A stretch of DNA of 64,000 nucleotides from Mesobacillus persicus (GCF_900109925.1 NZ_FOBW01000007.1:182161-246160), one strand, 5' to 3'; positions 17,107-26,071 are shown, numbered from the stretch's first letter. Numbers and translations: made by a program. Notes: generated by a model not told the origin, from the letters alone.

Positions 17107-17300
17107 GGGTTAATACCGGTTTAGGTACGAGCCGAGACGAACGTCAATAGAAACAATGGTTTCTTTGTTCGTAAAAGTCTAGTTGAACATATATGAGTTC
17201 CGATGTGTTGTAACTCGAAGAGTTCATACTCTTTTAGTGAGAGCATCGTAGAAGTGTTTAAGTAAACTAGAACCCCACTCCTTCAGGTGTGGGAGTATCA
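17050..17300 (+). ncRNA. probable omega RNA region at the tnpB right end
   Basis: In IS605-type elements the omega RNA overlaps the 3' end of tnpB, runs through the right end and finishes with a guide copied from flanking DNA. Here about 195 nt lie between the tnpB stop and the right-end hairpin (17274-17293) and contain several short inverted repeats (for example ACTCGAAGAGT-like at 17214-17225). The guide would start near 17301 (GCGAGGTGAATG). Inferred from the family. Confidence 0.45.
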
Positions 17301-17648
17301 GCGAGGTGAATGAACAAATGTTTCAGCAAATCAACGGCTTAGACAGTTGGTTGAACATTCTATTGAAACATTCCTACCCATAAGAATATTTGAGAGCAAG
17401 AATGAGGTGACCGGGAATTCCTACCCCTTAATTGTTCGTAACCAGAGGTTAGGGCCTTTGGTATGACGGTTAGGGACACTATATATGTCAACCACAATAT
17501 AAAAAGGGAGTAGCTGGGCCCGATGAAATCAATGCTAAAAGGCTTTTACTCCGGTATAAACATTTTGATAACAGATAGGTTTTGATTTAGTTTAAGTCGA
17601 ATAGCTTAAATTAATAGAAGTAAGAAGTGCCTTGGAGGTGAGGAGAAG
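17301..17648. other. unexplained stretch between IS element and yrdB remnant
   Basis: No gene or known RNA recognised. GGGAGTAG at 17507-17514 and TTTTACTCC at 17543-17551 can pair as a hairpin around CTGGGCCC. Could be debris of a displaced gene. Confidence 0.3.
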
Positions 17649-17984
17649 GTGATTTTTCAAAGTATCAATCTGGCTTTGCGCTTTAGTTTGGAAATCTTCG
17701 CTTTAGGCTCTGTAGCGTAATGGGGATTCATGTTTGGAGAGGGAGGCTTGTTAAAGTGGGTATTGGGTCTGGGGGCACCTACTTTGCTAGCGGTTTTCTG
17801 GGGAATATTTGGTTCTCCAAAGGCAATTATTAATCTTTCTACACCCTTACATTTTGTCCGTTGAGACCCTAACTTTTGGCCTACCTGCTCTTGCTCTATA
17901 CTTTGCTGGAAAGCAGCAAATCGCTTTTATCTATATTATTCTATAATAATCAGTCGAAGTTTGATGTTTATTTGGAATCAATAA
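17649..17984 (+). pseudogene. decayed YrdB-family (DUF2568) gene
   Basis: GTG at 17649 behind GGAGAAG reads VIFQSINLALRFSLEIFALG, then SVA-stop-WGFMFGEGGLLKWVLG, GAPTLLAVFWGIFGSPKAII. After LHFV the frame moves by one to VETLTFGLPALALYFAGKQQ, then again to end with LMFIWNQ-stop. This is the full order of a YrdB-type small membrane protein, broken by one in-frame stop and at least two frameshifts. It lies close to the tnpB element. Confidence 0.8.
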
Positions 17985-18031
17985 AAAACCATATTTTATA
18001 GACTGTTTAATGTGAAGAAAAATAAATGAAA

Positions 18032-18063
18032 GAGAAAAGCCCACAACCCGATGATGTGGGCTT
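18032..18063 (-). terminator. terminator of the P450 gene
   Basis: AAGCCCACA (18038-18046) and TGTGGGCTT (18055-18063) pair; on the reverse strand the stem is followed by TTCTCTTTC. Confidence 0.75.
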
Positions 18064-18122
18064 AAATAGTTAGTAATAGGTTTGGAAGTTTGTGGTTCGC
18101 TCGGATATTTTTTACCTCAATC

Positions 18123-19490
18123 CTATGTTTCACTATTTCTCTTTTCCAACCTCATTTTCAAACCGGGCTTTGGCCTTAGGGTAATAAGTGGTTGGGGTTT
18201 AATGATCTTATGATTGGGGCTTAGCAGGAGGCGATATCGGCGAGCAATACAGGCGAGAACAAGAACCATTTCCATAAAGGCGAAGTGATTCCCGATGCAA
18301 ACCCTTGGACCACCTCCAAAGGGGAAGTAGGCATAAGTGGGTAATGTTTTCATAAAATTATTTTCGAATCTTTCGGGCTTAAAGGTATCCGGTTCCTCAA
18401 AGTGGTCAGCTTGTCGGTGGATTACATATTGGCTCATGAACACGGTTTCTCCCTTTTTAAATAGGAACCCACCGATTTCAACATCCTCGTCCACTTGCCG
18501 TCCAATGACATAAGCAGGGGGATATAAACGAAGAGATTCCCAGATTACGTTTTGTGTATAAGTTAGCATTTGGAAGTGTTCTGGGTTGAGAGTTTCAGTA
18601 CCAATAATAGAGTCAATTTCTTTATGAAGTTTTTCCTCTACCTCTGGATGCTGCGATAATAGGTAAAGCGTCCATGATAAAGCATTTGCTGTTGTCTCGT
18701 GTCCAGCAAGGAAAATGGTCATTAGCTCATCGCGAAGCTGCTGGTCGGTCATGCCTGTCCCATGATTCTCTTCCCTAGCGGCCATTAAGATTCCAAGCAG
18801 ATCTTCCTTCGGGCTATCTTCCTGTCTTCTATTGCCAATAATACTAAATAGTACTTCATCAAGTGCTTGGGTAACTTGTTTAAATTCACGATTGGTTTTG
18901 GATGGAATCCATAGAGGAAGCGGGATAATAGACCTCATTCGCTTGATGGCAAGCTTCATCCCATTCTCAACAGAATCTCCTAAACGTTCATGGCCCTCTT
19001 TGAAATCCATACTAAACATCGTTTTGCTGATAATCCCTAAGGTAATATCTAACATATCCTCAGTGACTTCGGTTTCCATCCCATCGTTCCATTTACCTAT
19101 ATATTTCTCCGTTATATCAATCATATCTTGAGCGTAAAGGTTTATATGAGTTTTCTTGAAGGCAGGCTGTATCAGTCTTCTCTGCTGCATATGCACTTCC
19201 TTTTCACTCGTTAACAGACCTTCACCAACTAGTGCTTTTAAGGACTGAACATCTTTCGATTTAATAAAGCTTTTTTGTTTGGTCACAAGTACTTCTTTTA
19301 TTAGTTCAGGATCCGAAAGTAGAATCACTTTATGAAGCGGACCTAAGCGAAAACGGACAATAGATCCATATTCACTCGTAAGATTTTGCATGAAATGAAG
19401 CGGATTTTTTTGAAAATCGTTTAAATGTCCTGTAAAAAAACTGCCGTTCTGAGCTAAAGGTATTTGTTTATTATTAAATGAATCGTCCAA
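18123..19490 (-). CDS. cytochrome P450
   Basis: 455 residues, normal P450 length, soluble. I-helix AGHETTA at 262-268, ExxR as E318-R321, and heme-binding FGGGPRVCIG with Cys398. Looks like the stand-alone class found in Bacillus (CYP102/CYP197-like heme domain without fused reductase), so it needs external redox partners, none of which are adjacent. Fatty acid or lipid-type substrate is a guess from family resemblance. TTG start at 19490 with AAAGGAGG upstream. Confidence 0.88.
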   Translation of the reverse strand: MDDSFNNKQIPLAQNGSFFTGHLNDFQKNPLHFMQNLTSEYGSIVRFRLGPLHKVILLSDPELIKEVLVTKQKSFIKSKDVQSLKALVGEGLLTSEKEVHMQQRRLIQPAFKKTHINLYAQDMIDITEKYIGKWNDGMETEVTEDMLDITLGIISKTMFSMDFKEGHERLGDSVENGMKLAIKRMRSIIPLPLWIPSKTNREFKQVTQALDEVLFSIIGNRRQEDSPKEDLLGILMAAREENHGTGMTDQQLRDELMTIFLAGHETTANALSWTLYLLSQHPEVEEKLHKEIDSIIGTETLNPEHFQMLTYTQNVIWESLRLYPPAYVIGRQVDEDVEIGGFLFKKGETVFMSQYVIHRQADHFEEPDTFKPERFENNFMKTLPTYAYFPFGGGPRVCIGNHFAFMEMVLVLACIARRYRLLLSPNHKIIKPQPLITLRPKPGLKMRLEKRNSET

Positions 19491-19781
19491 ATAACATGTC
19501 CTCCTTTCCTGTCCATATGGCCAATTATCAAGCCAGGTCTACTCCGTATTATGATAAGCAAAAAGAAGTGGATTGGTGTTTAAATTGATGGAACAGCCCT
19601 AGCCTTAATTTATCGACTGGGAAGGAAATATCCATCAGTAAAACCTTTGCCTCTTTTAAATGTTAGTCATATCAACCATTTTTAGCACCCTTATTGTATG
19701 GATGTATAAGATATAAAGAGCTTGTTTTATGTAGAAATGTTTGTGCCCTAGGCTTTAATAGAATGAAAGGAAGGAGAACAT
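19491..19781. other. divergent promoter region of P450 and phaR
   Basis: 291 nt; no gene seen, and no copy of the phaQ operator motif. Promoters for both directions are expected here but no convincing -35/-10 pair was chosen. Confidence 0.4.
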
Positions 19782-20297
19782 ATGAGCAAATTAAAGGAAC
19801 TAACAAAGCATGTTGCCAAGTATGAAAAAGAACTAAATTTTCTTATACAGGAAAGGCTGAACGATCATGATTTAATAAACAATGCGAATGAAGGGTTACA
19901 GAAGCATCTAAATACGCTAAGAAGGCTTCGTAAATTCAATGAGATTATTGCACAACAATTGAATCTTCCCACGAAGGATGATGTTGCAGCGACTTCAAGA
20001 TTGGTTATGCAGTTAGAAGAGAAGTTAGATCGAATCGAAGACTTGCTTATGCAGCTACTTGATGAAAATCCATCAGCATTGTCTCAAGAAAGCCTCAGCC
20101 CAGATCGTAATAAAGATACAGAAAGCCAACAATCAGAAAATGGCGAGAACGAAGAACAGGAGTTGGAAGCATCAGAAGAGGAATCCTCCCAACCGTTTAA
20201 AACTAAAATAATGAATCTTCTATCTGAAATGGGAATGAAAGTAATAAAAGATGCCGTAAAAAATGCCCTTGCTCAAAGGAGCAACACCGGTGCTTAA
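19782..20297 (+). CDS. phaR: PhaR subunit of class IV PHA synthase
   Basis: 171 residues, helical and charged, no signal. LRRLRKFNEIIAQQLNLPTK around residues 48-67 is the conserved core of Bacillus PhaR, the small partner that class IV PhaC needs for activity. An acidic Glu/Ser-rich stretch (about 105-140) follows. ATG at 19782 with AAGGAAGGAG upstream. Its last 8 nt overlap phaC, so the two subunits are translationally coupled. It lies 18 kb from phaQ-phaP, unlike the compact cluster of B. megaterium. Confidence 0.82.
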   Translation: MSKLKELTKHVAKYEKELNFLIQERLNDHDLINNANEGLQKHLNTLRRLRKFNEIIAQQLNLPTKDDVAATSRLVMQLEEKLDRIEDLLMQLLDENPSALSQESLSPDRNKDTESQQSENGENEEQELEASEEESSQPFKTKIMNLLSEMGMKVIKDAVKNALAQRSNTGA

Positions 20298-21312
20298 TGA
20301 CCCACGTAAACCAAAGGGCTTAAGGCTGTTCGGTTCTTTGTCGAGTCATTCAGACCCACTAGTTGGACCAACCCCAAGAAAAGCGATTTGGAAAAAAAAC
20401 AAGGCTACTCTCTGGTATTATCCGGCTCCAGATAAAAAATATAAAACTCCACTTTTCCTCGTTTATTCACTGGTCAATCAAGCATTTATCTTAGACCTTG
20501 GACCAGGTTCTAGCATGATAGAAGGGTTTACAGAAGCAGGCTATGATGTCTACTTGTTGGATTTCGGTATTCCGGGCTATGAGGACAAACACTTAACTCT
20601 GGGAGATTATATTTTTGACTATATTGAAACGGGAGTACGTAGGGCACTTAGACATTCGGGGGTAGAGGATATTACCGTAATAGGTTACTGCCTCGGCGGC
20701 ACATTAGCCCTCATTTATGCGGCTGTGGCGAAAGAACCAATTAAAAACTTAATCTTGTTTGCAACTCCAGTGGACATAAGCGAAATCCCTTACATGGACA
20801 AATGGGCTAAAGCTATTAAGCATGGAGAAATAAAGATGGAGGAATTAATTGACGAATACGGGGTTGTACCGGCCCAAGTGATGGAATTCTGGTTGCGTCT
20901 TATAACAGCCCCGGTAAATGTAACCCCCTATTTAGCGTTATTAGGAAGATTGAATGATAAGAAGTATATTAGAAAATGGAAAAGGTTTGACATATGGGTG
21001 AAAGGACATGTTCCGTTTGCTGGGGCAGTTTTCAAAGAGTTAATCAATGAGCTGCTTATCAAAAATAAGCTGATTAAAAATAAGCTGGAATTGCGAGGTA
21101 AAAGGGTTAATCTGAAAAAAATCAAAGCGAACCTACTTGTTGTTTCAACGGAAGCTGACGAGCTCATCCCGGAAGAAATGACCAAGCCGTTGATGTCGAA
21201 GGTTTCCTCTGGAGATAAGACATATAGACGAGAAAGAGGGGGACATGTCAGCCTTGCAATTAAAGGGGGCTTACCGGACTTTCTAACTGAATGGCTACAG
21301 AAAAGGTCATAA
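20290..21312 (+). CDS. phaC: class IV polyhydroxyalkanoate synthase PhaC
   Basis: 340 residues, cytoplasmic alpha/beta hydrolase fold. Lipase-box-like GYCLGGT with catalytic Cys134, then Asp290 (EADELIPEE) and His319 (RGGHVSL) complete the triad. It polymerises hydroxyacyl-CoA with PhaR on granules. GTG at 20290 is preferred: AAAGGAG (20275-20281) lies 8 nt upstream and the start overlaps the phaR stop; the in-frame ATG at 20263 lies before that site. Clearly diverged from the B. megaterium sequence. No phaB reductase follows. Confidence 0.85.
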   Translation: MLNDPRKPKGLRLFGSLSSHSDPLVGPTPRKAIWKKNKATLWYYPAPDKKYKTPLFLVYSLVNQAFILDLGPGSSMIEGFTEAGYDVYLLDFGIPGYEDKHLTLGDYIFDYIETGVRRALRHSGVEDITVIGYCLGGTLALIYAAVAKEPIKNLILFATPVDISEIPYMDKWAKAIKHGEIKMEELIDEYGVVPAQVMEFWLRLITAPVNVTPYLALLGRLNDKKYIRKWKRFDIWVKGHVPFAGAVFKELINELLIKNKLIKNKLELRGKRVNLKKIKANLLVVSTEADELIPEEMTKPLMSKVSSGDKTYRRERGGHVSLAIKGGLPDFLTEWLQKRS

Positions 21313-21333
21313 ATAAGTTAATATAAAAACCTA

Positions 21334-21368
21334 GCCACCTAATTAAAATTAGGTGGCTTAAAATTTTT
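21334..21368 (+). terminator. phaRC terminator
   Basis: GCCACCTAAT (21334-21343) pairs with ATTAGGTGGC (21348-21357), followed by TTAAAATTTTT. Confidence 0.75.
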
Positions 21369-21385
21369 AAAAGATTGAAATTAAC

Positions 21386-21413
21386 TAAAACCATTTCTTT
21401 GTTCGGAAGTCTA
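21386..21413 (+). promoter_or_regulatory. possible ECF-type autoregulated promoter
   Basis: TAAAACC (21386-21392), 16 nt, GTCTA (21409-21413) resembles the TGAAAC-N16-CGTC pattern of Bacillus ECF sigma factors, with one mismatch in each half, about 80 nt before the sigma gene. Confidence 0.35.
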
Positions 21414-21490
21414 ATATATAGAAAGAATGATATACAATGAGGAATACTATCTTTTCCTCGTGATAGTTAGAATTTTAAGGGGGAAGAGAC

Positions 21491-22006
21491 TTGAATGCAG
21501 ACGGGCAACTTGTGAAGCGTGCAATAGGTGGTGAGGACCAGGCCTTTGTGGAAATTATGCAATCGCACAAGGTAGATTTATATAAAACAGCCATTGCTTA
21601 CTTGAAAAATAGTGATGAGGCGTTAGAAGCCATTCAGGAAGTTACCTATCGCGCATATAAAAGTATCCACCAAGTTCGGAATTCAGCCTATGTAAAAACT
21701 TGGCTGATTCGAATTATGATTAATTATTGCAATGACCAACTTAAAAAGAAAAAACGAGAGGTATTGGGTGAGGAGATTCTTCAGGTGCAAGGGATCTCCG
21801 AAGATCATTCTGGGTTAGAGATAAAGGATGCGATGGAGGACCTAGATGAGCGTTCAAGAGAAATTCTGACCCTCAAATATTTTCATGACTTAAAAATCAA
21901 GGAAATTGCCGCCTCAATGCAGTGCCCTGAGGGTACAGTGAAAACCTGGCTGAATAAAGCGTTAAAGGCGCTTAAAGGCAAGCTTGAAGAGAAGGGAGGA
22001 AACTAA
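21491..22006 (+). CDS. ECF-type RNA polymerase sigma factor
   Basis: 171 residues: region 2 (about 15-75; DEALEAIQEVTYRAYKSIHQ) and region 4 (about 115-165; EIAASMQCPEGTVKTWLNKA), without regions 1 and 3. Resembles the SigV/SigW-like ECF group. TTG start at 21491 after a GGGGGAAG site. The next gene begins 2 nt after the stop and encodes a membrane protein with a cytoplasmic N-terminus, the usual anti-sigma arrangement. The signal sensed is unknown. Confidence 0.85.
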   Translation: MNADGQLVKRAIGGEDQAFVEIMQSHKVDLYKTAIAYLKNSDEALEAIQEVTYRAYKSIHQVRNSAYVKTWLIRIMINYCNDQLKKKKREVLGEEILQVQGISEDHSGLEIKDAMEDLDERSREILTLKYFHDLKIKEIAASMQCPEGTVKTWLNKALKALKGKLEEKGGN

Positions 22007-22008
22007 AA

Positions 22009-23328
22009 GTGTTTAACCGTGAAGAGGAAAAGCTGGCTGATTATAAGAAGAAATTGAATGATATTCCAATCCCTACTGAATTACTAGATGAACAGATTCA
22101 CTTAGGTTTACAACGAGCAAAGAGTGAGAAGAGACTTCAAAAGTCTAGAAAACGTCGAATGATTTCCCTTGTTGCCGCAGCAGTCTTGATTTTAGGTTTT
22201 TTCACAACGATTCGGGTTTCTCCAACATTTGCCCATTACATCACGATTGTTCCAGGGATGGAGAAATTAGTAGAACTAATTCGGGATGATAAGGGGAGGA
22301 TGTTAGCGGTAGAAAATGAGTATTACCAAGAGATTGGGGTTTCGGACGAGGATAATGGTCTAAAAATCACTATTGATGGAGCTATTGCGGATGAGCAGGG
22401 CATGGTTTTATTTTACACACTAGAGTCTGATGAAAAACAGAGAGAGTTATTCGTGGATCGACCTCAGTTAACAAGTCAAGACGGTACGAAACTAGATTGG
22501 GGAACAATTTCATCAGGAGGTCCGCACTATTCTGAGAAGGGGGAAACATCCTTTAATGGAACAGTTGAGTACTTCTTTCAAAGCCCTTATGAAGCAAGGG
22601 ATTTTGAGTTAAGTGTACAAGTAAATGGCGAAGGGGATGAATGGAATTTCAGCCTGCCTTTCTCGATTGAAGAAGAGCTTGCAAAGAAGAAAGTATATAA
22701 CATTAACAAGGCGGTCGAAATTGAAGGTCAGACAATCGAGATACTCGAAGCTGTGGTACATCCGTTAAGAGTAGCCGTGCAAATTAGAATGGATGAACAA
22801 AATACGAAGAAGCTATTAGATTTCCAAGATCTAAGGTTGGTGGATGAAAACGCAGAGAGCTGGACAAAAATTGCTAATGGAACAACGGCGAGCCATATTT
22901 CTGATCATGAGAAAATCATCTACTTACAGAGTAACTATTTTAAGGAGCCTGAAGAGTTGTATCTTGTTTTTAATAAAATCCAGGCAGTTGATAAGGATGA
23001 GGCTTATGTAGTTGTTGACCCGAAGACGGAAGAGATCTTGAAGCAACCAAAAGGAGATCACTTAAGAAACTTTAAAGTTAGAGGAAGTGATTTGGTTTTT
23101 GATTTTCACGCAAAAGAGGAATTTAATTATTTCCTATTTAATCGTATAAGTGATGAAGGTGGGAATGAATTAGAATCCTCCTCCTTTGTAAGTGGTCCAA
23201 ATCAAGACGGGATAGAAGAGGTCGGCGTTATTATTCCCAACTTGGAAAATGTACACGGACCCATTTCACTTGAACTAAGTTTTTACCCTTCATGGCTTGA
23301 AGGGGACGCAAGGGTTAAAGTTAAGTAG
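22009..23328 (+). CDS. DUF4179 membrane protein, probable anti-sigma factor
   Basis: 439 residues. A charged cytoplasmic N-terminus (1-47), one membrane helix (about 48-66, RMISLVAAAVLILGFFTTIR), then a large extracytoplasmic DUF4179 region (about 67-439). Gene order and topology fit an anti-sigma factor for the upstream ECF factor; no zinc-type anti-sigma motif (HxxxCxxC) is seen. GTG at 22009 is 2 nt after the sigma stop, with GGGAGGAAA upstream. Confidence 0.75.
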   Translation: MFNREEEKLADYKKKLNDIPIPTELLDEQIHLGLQRAKSEKRLQKSRKRRMISLVAAAVLILGFFTTIRVSPTFAHYITIVPGMEKLVELIRDDKGRMLAVENEYYQEIGVSDEDNGLKITIDGAIADEQGMVLFYTLESDEKQRELFVDRPQLTSQDGTKLDWGTISSGGPHYSEKGETSFNGTVEYFFQSPYEARDFELSVQVNGEGDEWNFSLPFSIEEELAKKKVYNINKAVEIEGQTIEILEAVVHPLRVAVQIRMDEQNTKKLLDFQDLRLVDENAESWTKIANGTTASHISDHEKIIYLQSNYFKEPEELYLVFNKIQAVDKDEAYVVVDPKTEEILKQPKGDHLRNFKVRGSDLVFDFHAKEEFNYFLFNRISDEGGNELESSSFVSGPNQDGIEEVGVIIPNLENVHGPISLELSFYPSWLEGDARVKVK

Positions 23329-23342
23329 GAATAGGATGCATA

Positions 23343-23378
23343 AAAGAAGTGTTTAGCTAGAGCTAAACACTTCTTTTC
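23343..23378. terminator. bidirectional terminator
   Basis: AGAAGTGTTTAGC and GCTAAACACTTCT pair around TAGA, with TTTTCTC after it; between convergent genes. Confidence 0.8.
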
Positions 23379-23381
23379 TCT

Positions 23382-24293
23382 TTATTGTGCTTCGTAGACT
23401 TCTAAATTAGCATATACGGTGGCAATAACAGGGGTGCTAAGCTGTTTTTCCTTTGCAATCTGTAACAGGTAACCAAAAAAGTGTTCTGCTTCAGTCTTTA
23501 AACCTTTTTCCATATCGCGCTGTAGAGATGATTTCATATTATAGCCCATCTGCATGATTTTCTGGAATTGATTATCCTCAATTCCATCAGCAAGCGGTGC
23601 ATCAACACGTCGCATCACGCTACCGACTTCTTGGAGTAAAGTCTGAATGGTCTCAACCCCATATTCCTGATCACGAATTGGACCGATTGGAGACCTGAAT
23701 AGCGAAGTTACTCCACTTAGAGTTGTGATAAACTGATATTTATGCCACATATCTTGTTCAATATTGTCCGAAAGGCGGAAGTTCGCTTTGGTTCCTTCGA
23801 AAGCAGCTTGGAGTTTCATAATTCGTTCGGTTTTCTCTTGAGAATATTCACCGAAGACAAGATCATGAATCGGGCTAGTTTGAATCACTTTCCCCTGTTC
23901 GTCAAGTGTGGTTTCAATAAAGCACAGCCCGCCAATCACATGGTTTTCACCAAACGCTGCTCTGAGTTCCTCCACATGGGCAATCCCATTTAGAAGGGGT
24001 AAGATTACTGTATTCTCCGTTACATAGTCCTTGATACTATCGATTGCACCTTGTAGGTGATAAGACTTAGTAGATAGCAAGATTACGTCAAAAGGCTCCG
24101 CCGTTTCTCCACTCAACATTGTTTTCGGTTGGAGCTTCATATTTCCATGAACACTTTCAACAACAAGACCGTTCTGATCAAGCTGTTGCTTTCGAGTTTC
24201 ACGGACGAGAAAAGTAACATCTTCCCCTTTTTCAACTAAACGGCCACCAAAATATCCGCCAATTCCACCTGCACCAACAACTAAGATTCTCAT
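23382..24293 (-). CDS. ketopantoate reductase family protein (2-dehydropantoate 2-reductase)
   Basis: 303 residues. N-terminal NADPH-binding MRILVVGAGGIGGYFGGRLV with GxGxxG at residues 7-12; LLSTKSYH near 72 and a C-terminal helical domain (about 165-300) complete the PanE/ApbA pattern. PanE makes pantoate for coenzyme A; many Bacillaceae have several paralogues, so the physiological substrate is open. ATG at 24293 has AAGGAGG upstream; a longer in-frame start at 24323 would add residues before the Rossmann strand. Confidence 0.82.
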   Translation of the reverse strand: MRILVVGAGGIGGYFGGRLVEKGEDVTFLVRETRKQQLDQNGLVVESVHGNMKLQPKTMLSGETAEPFDVILLSTKSYHLQGAIDSIKDYVTENTVILPLLNGIAHVEELRAAFGENHVIGGLCFIETTLDEQGKVIQTSPIHDLVFGEYSQEKTERIMKLQAAFEGTKANFRLSDNIEQDMWHKYQFITTLSGVTSLFRSPIGPIRDQEYGVETIQTLLQEVGSVMRRVDAPLADGIEDNQFQKIMQMGYNMKSSLQRDMEKGLKTEAEHFFGYLLQIAKEKQLSTPVIATVYANLEVYEAQ

Positions 24294-24410
24294 GAATATA
24301 GCCTCCTTATGTAGAAAATTCATTCCAACCGTAAAAGGAATCTCTTTTTTTTTAATTTAACATTTTAATAGTCAAATTGCTTTACTCTACTTTTCCTTAG
24401 TGAAAGAAAA

Positions 24411-24435
24411 GTGCACGCGGAATGTTCGCGTGCAC
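24411..24435 (-). terminator. terminator of the cstA operon
   Basis: GTGCACGCG (24411-24419) pairs with CGCGTGCAC (24427-24435); on the reverse strand the stem is followed by TTTTCTTTC. Confidence 0.75.
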
Positions 24436-24442
24436 TCAATTA

Positions 24443-24592
24443 TTATAGGGAAAATACTACCCCAAGGCTTCCGACAACAATCAGAACACTGATTATCTTA
24501 ACAAAAAGGGGAATCGAATCCTTCCCCTTTTCGTTCAGCTTTTTTTCCTCTTCCTCCACGACCTTACGAAACTCTGGATTGCAGCAACTCAT
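24443..24592 (-). CDS. 49-residue CC-motif single-pass membrane protein behind cstA
   Basis: MSCCNPEFRKVVEEEEKKLN, then EKGKDSIPLFVKIISVLIVV and a hydrophobic tail. N-terminal Cys-Cys, a charged helix, and one membrane helix (about 28-47). ATG at 24592 lies one nucleotide after the cstA stop (TAACATG), so translation is coupled. In E. coli, cstA and btsT are also followed by a small gene (ybdD, yjiX), but sequence likeness is not evident. Function unknown; an accessory subunit of the transporter is a reasonable guess. Confidence 0.7.
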   Translation of the reverse strand: MSCCNPEFRKVVEEEEKKLNEKGKDSIPLFVKIISVLIVVGSLGVVFSL

Positions 24593-24593
24593 G

Positions 24594-26045
24594 TTAAGCT
24601 ACTTTGTTCCAGTTAGAGATGTCCTCTTCAAGTGGTAGATTATTAGCGCGATTTTTCTTAGCTGCTACAAAGAAGAGAGCAACCAATATTGCTGCACCAA
24701 TGATGCCGCCAATCCAGGCTGTGCCCATTGGTAAACCAAAACCGATTTGTGCATTTAAGATATAAGTGATAACCATAACTAACATAAATGACCCAGGAAT
24801 TAACGGGATAAAGTAATTTTTCTTGGCGATGTATAAGTACATAGCACCAACAAATAAAGCAATCACAGCTGTAGCTTGGTTCGCCCAGCTAAAGTATCTC
24901 CATAAAAGGTTGAAGTCAATTTGAGTTAATACTACTGAAATTACAAATAATGGAATAGCAATCCATAAGCGACTTCCAATTTTCTTTTGTGCAATGTTTA
25001 GGTATTCAGCGATAATCATACGAGCACTTCGGAAAGCTGTATCACCAGAAGTGATCGGAAGGATAACGACACCAAGGATGGCAAGTGTTCCACCAATTGC
25101 TCCAAGCATTGCTACCGAAACTTCACTTACAACTGCTCCAGGTCCACCAGCTGCTAATACTTCGTTAAGACCAGTAGGGCCATTAAATAAGCTCATCGCT
25201 GCAGCAGCCCAGATCATTGCGATAATCCCTTCAACAATCATCATACCGTAGAAAATCTTACGTCCTTGCTTTTCTTTTTGAGTAGTACGAGAAATAATTG
25301 GTGTTTGCGTTGCATGGAATCCTGAAAGTGCACCACAAGTGATTGTAAAGAAAATCAGTGGGAAAATTGGTGCATTACTTGGGTGGAAATTAGTTAGTGA
25401 AAGTTCAGGAATTGGTGCTCCTGTAACAACTAATCCAATCCCAACTCCAAGTGCACTAATTACAAGTAGTGCTCCAAAGTAAGGGTATAGACGACCGATA
25501 ATCTTATCAACTGGTAAAAGTGTTGCCAAAATATAATAAACAAAAATAGCTGCAATAATAATACCTAGAGCAATTTTCCCGTCCATTAATACATGTAAAA
25601 GACTTGCAGGTGTAGAAACGAATACTGTACCAACTAATAAAAGAAGAAGAACAGCAAAAGCGTTAACCACATGCTTCATTACTTTGCCTAAAAACTTACT
25701 AGCAAGTTCAGGTAAATGAGCACCACGATTACGAATAGAAATCATTCCTGTTAAATAATCGTGAACAGCACCAGCAAAAATACAGCCAATAACAATCCAG
25801 ATAAAGGCAACTGGTCCGTAAAGCGCTCCCATAATTGGACCAAAGATAGGCCCAGTACCAGCAATGTTTAATAGCTGAATCAGTGAGTTCTTAGGTGTGC
25901 TCATTGGGATGTAGTCAACACCATCGCTATTTACATATGCAGGCGTTGCTCTCTCTTCCTTTACACCGAACACTTTCTCGACGAATTTACCATAGGTAAA
26001 ATAACCAATAATTAAAAGGGCAATTCCCGCTAAAAATGTATACAT
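24594..26045 (-). CDS. cstA: CstA-family carbon starvation protein (pyruvate/peptide transporter)
   Basis: 483 residues, about 12 or more membrane helices. LLNIAGTGPIFGPIMGALYG (about 58-77) and YLTGMISIRNRGAHLPELAS are CstA signatures. E. coli CstA and BtsT import pyruvate. This copy is shorter than the 600-700-residue classical forms. LytST-type genes just upstream and a cre-like site in front suggest control by pyruvate and by CcpA. ATG at 26045. Confidence 0.85.
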   Translation of the reverse strand: MYTFLAGIALLIIGYFTYGKFVEKVFGVKEERATPAYVNSDGVDYIPMSTPKNSLIQLLNIAGTGPIFGPIMGALYGPVAFIWIVIGCIFAGAVHDYLTGMISIRNRGAHLPELASKFLGKVMKHVVNAFAVLLLLLVGTVFVSTPASLLHVLMDGKIALGIIIAAIFVYYILATLLPVDKIIGRLYPYFGALLVISALGVGIGLVVTGAPIPELSLTNFHPSNAPIFPLIFFTITCGALSGFHATQTPIISRTTQKEKQGRKIFYGMMIVEGIIAMIWAAAAMSLFNGPTGLNEVLAAGGPGAVVSEVSVAMLGAIGGTLAILGVVILPITSGDTAFRSARMIIAEYLNIAQKKIGSRLWIAIPLFVISVVLTQIDFNLLWRYFSWANQATAVIALFVGAMYLYIAKKNYFIPLIPGSFMLVMVITYILNAQIGFGLPMGTAWIGGIIGAAILVALFFVAAKKNRANNLPLEEDISNWNKVA

Positions 26046-26071
26046 ATTATTCCCCCGTTTCTATAATGCAA

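Larger units (their letters stand above)
15500..17300 (+). mobile_element. IS605/IS1341-type element carrying only tnpB
   Basis: Both ends carry the subterminal hairpin of IS200/IS605 elements: CCCACTTCTTCAGGGGTGGG at 15521-15540 and CCCACTCCTTCAGGTGTGGG at 17274-17293 (18 of 20 identical). Between them is one tnpB gene and no tnpA (Y1 transposase), so the element depends on a tnpA elsewhere. Exact ends were not determined. Confidence 0.75.
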
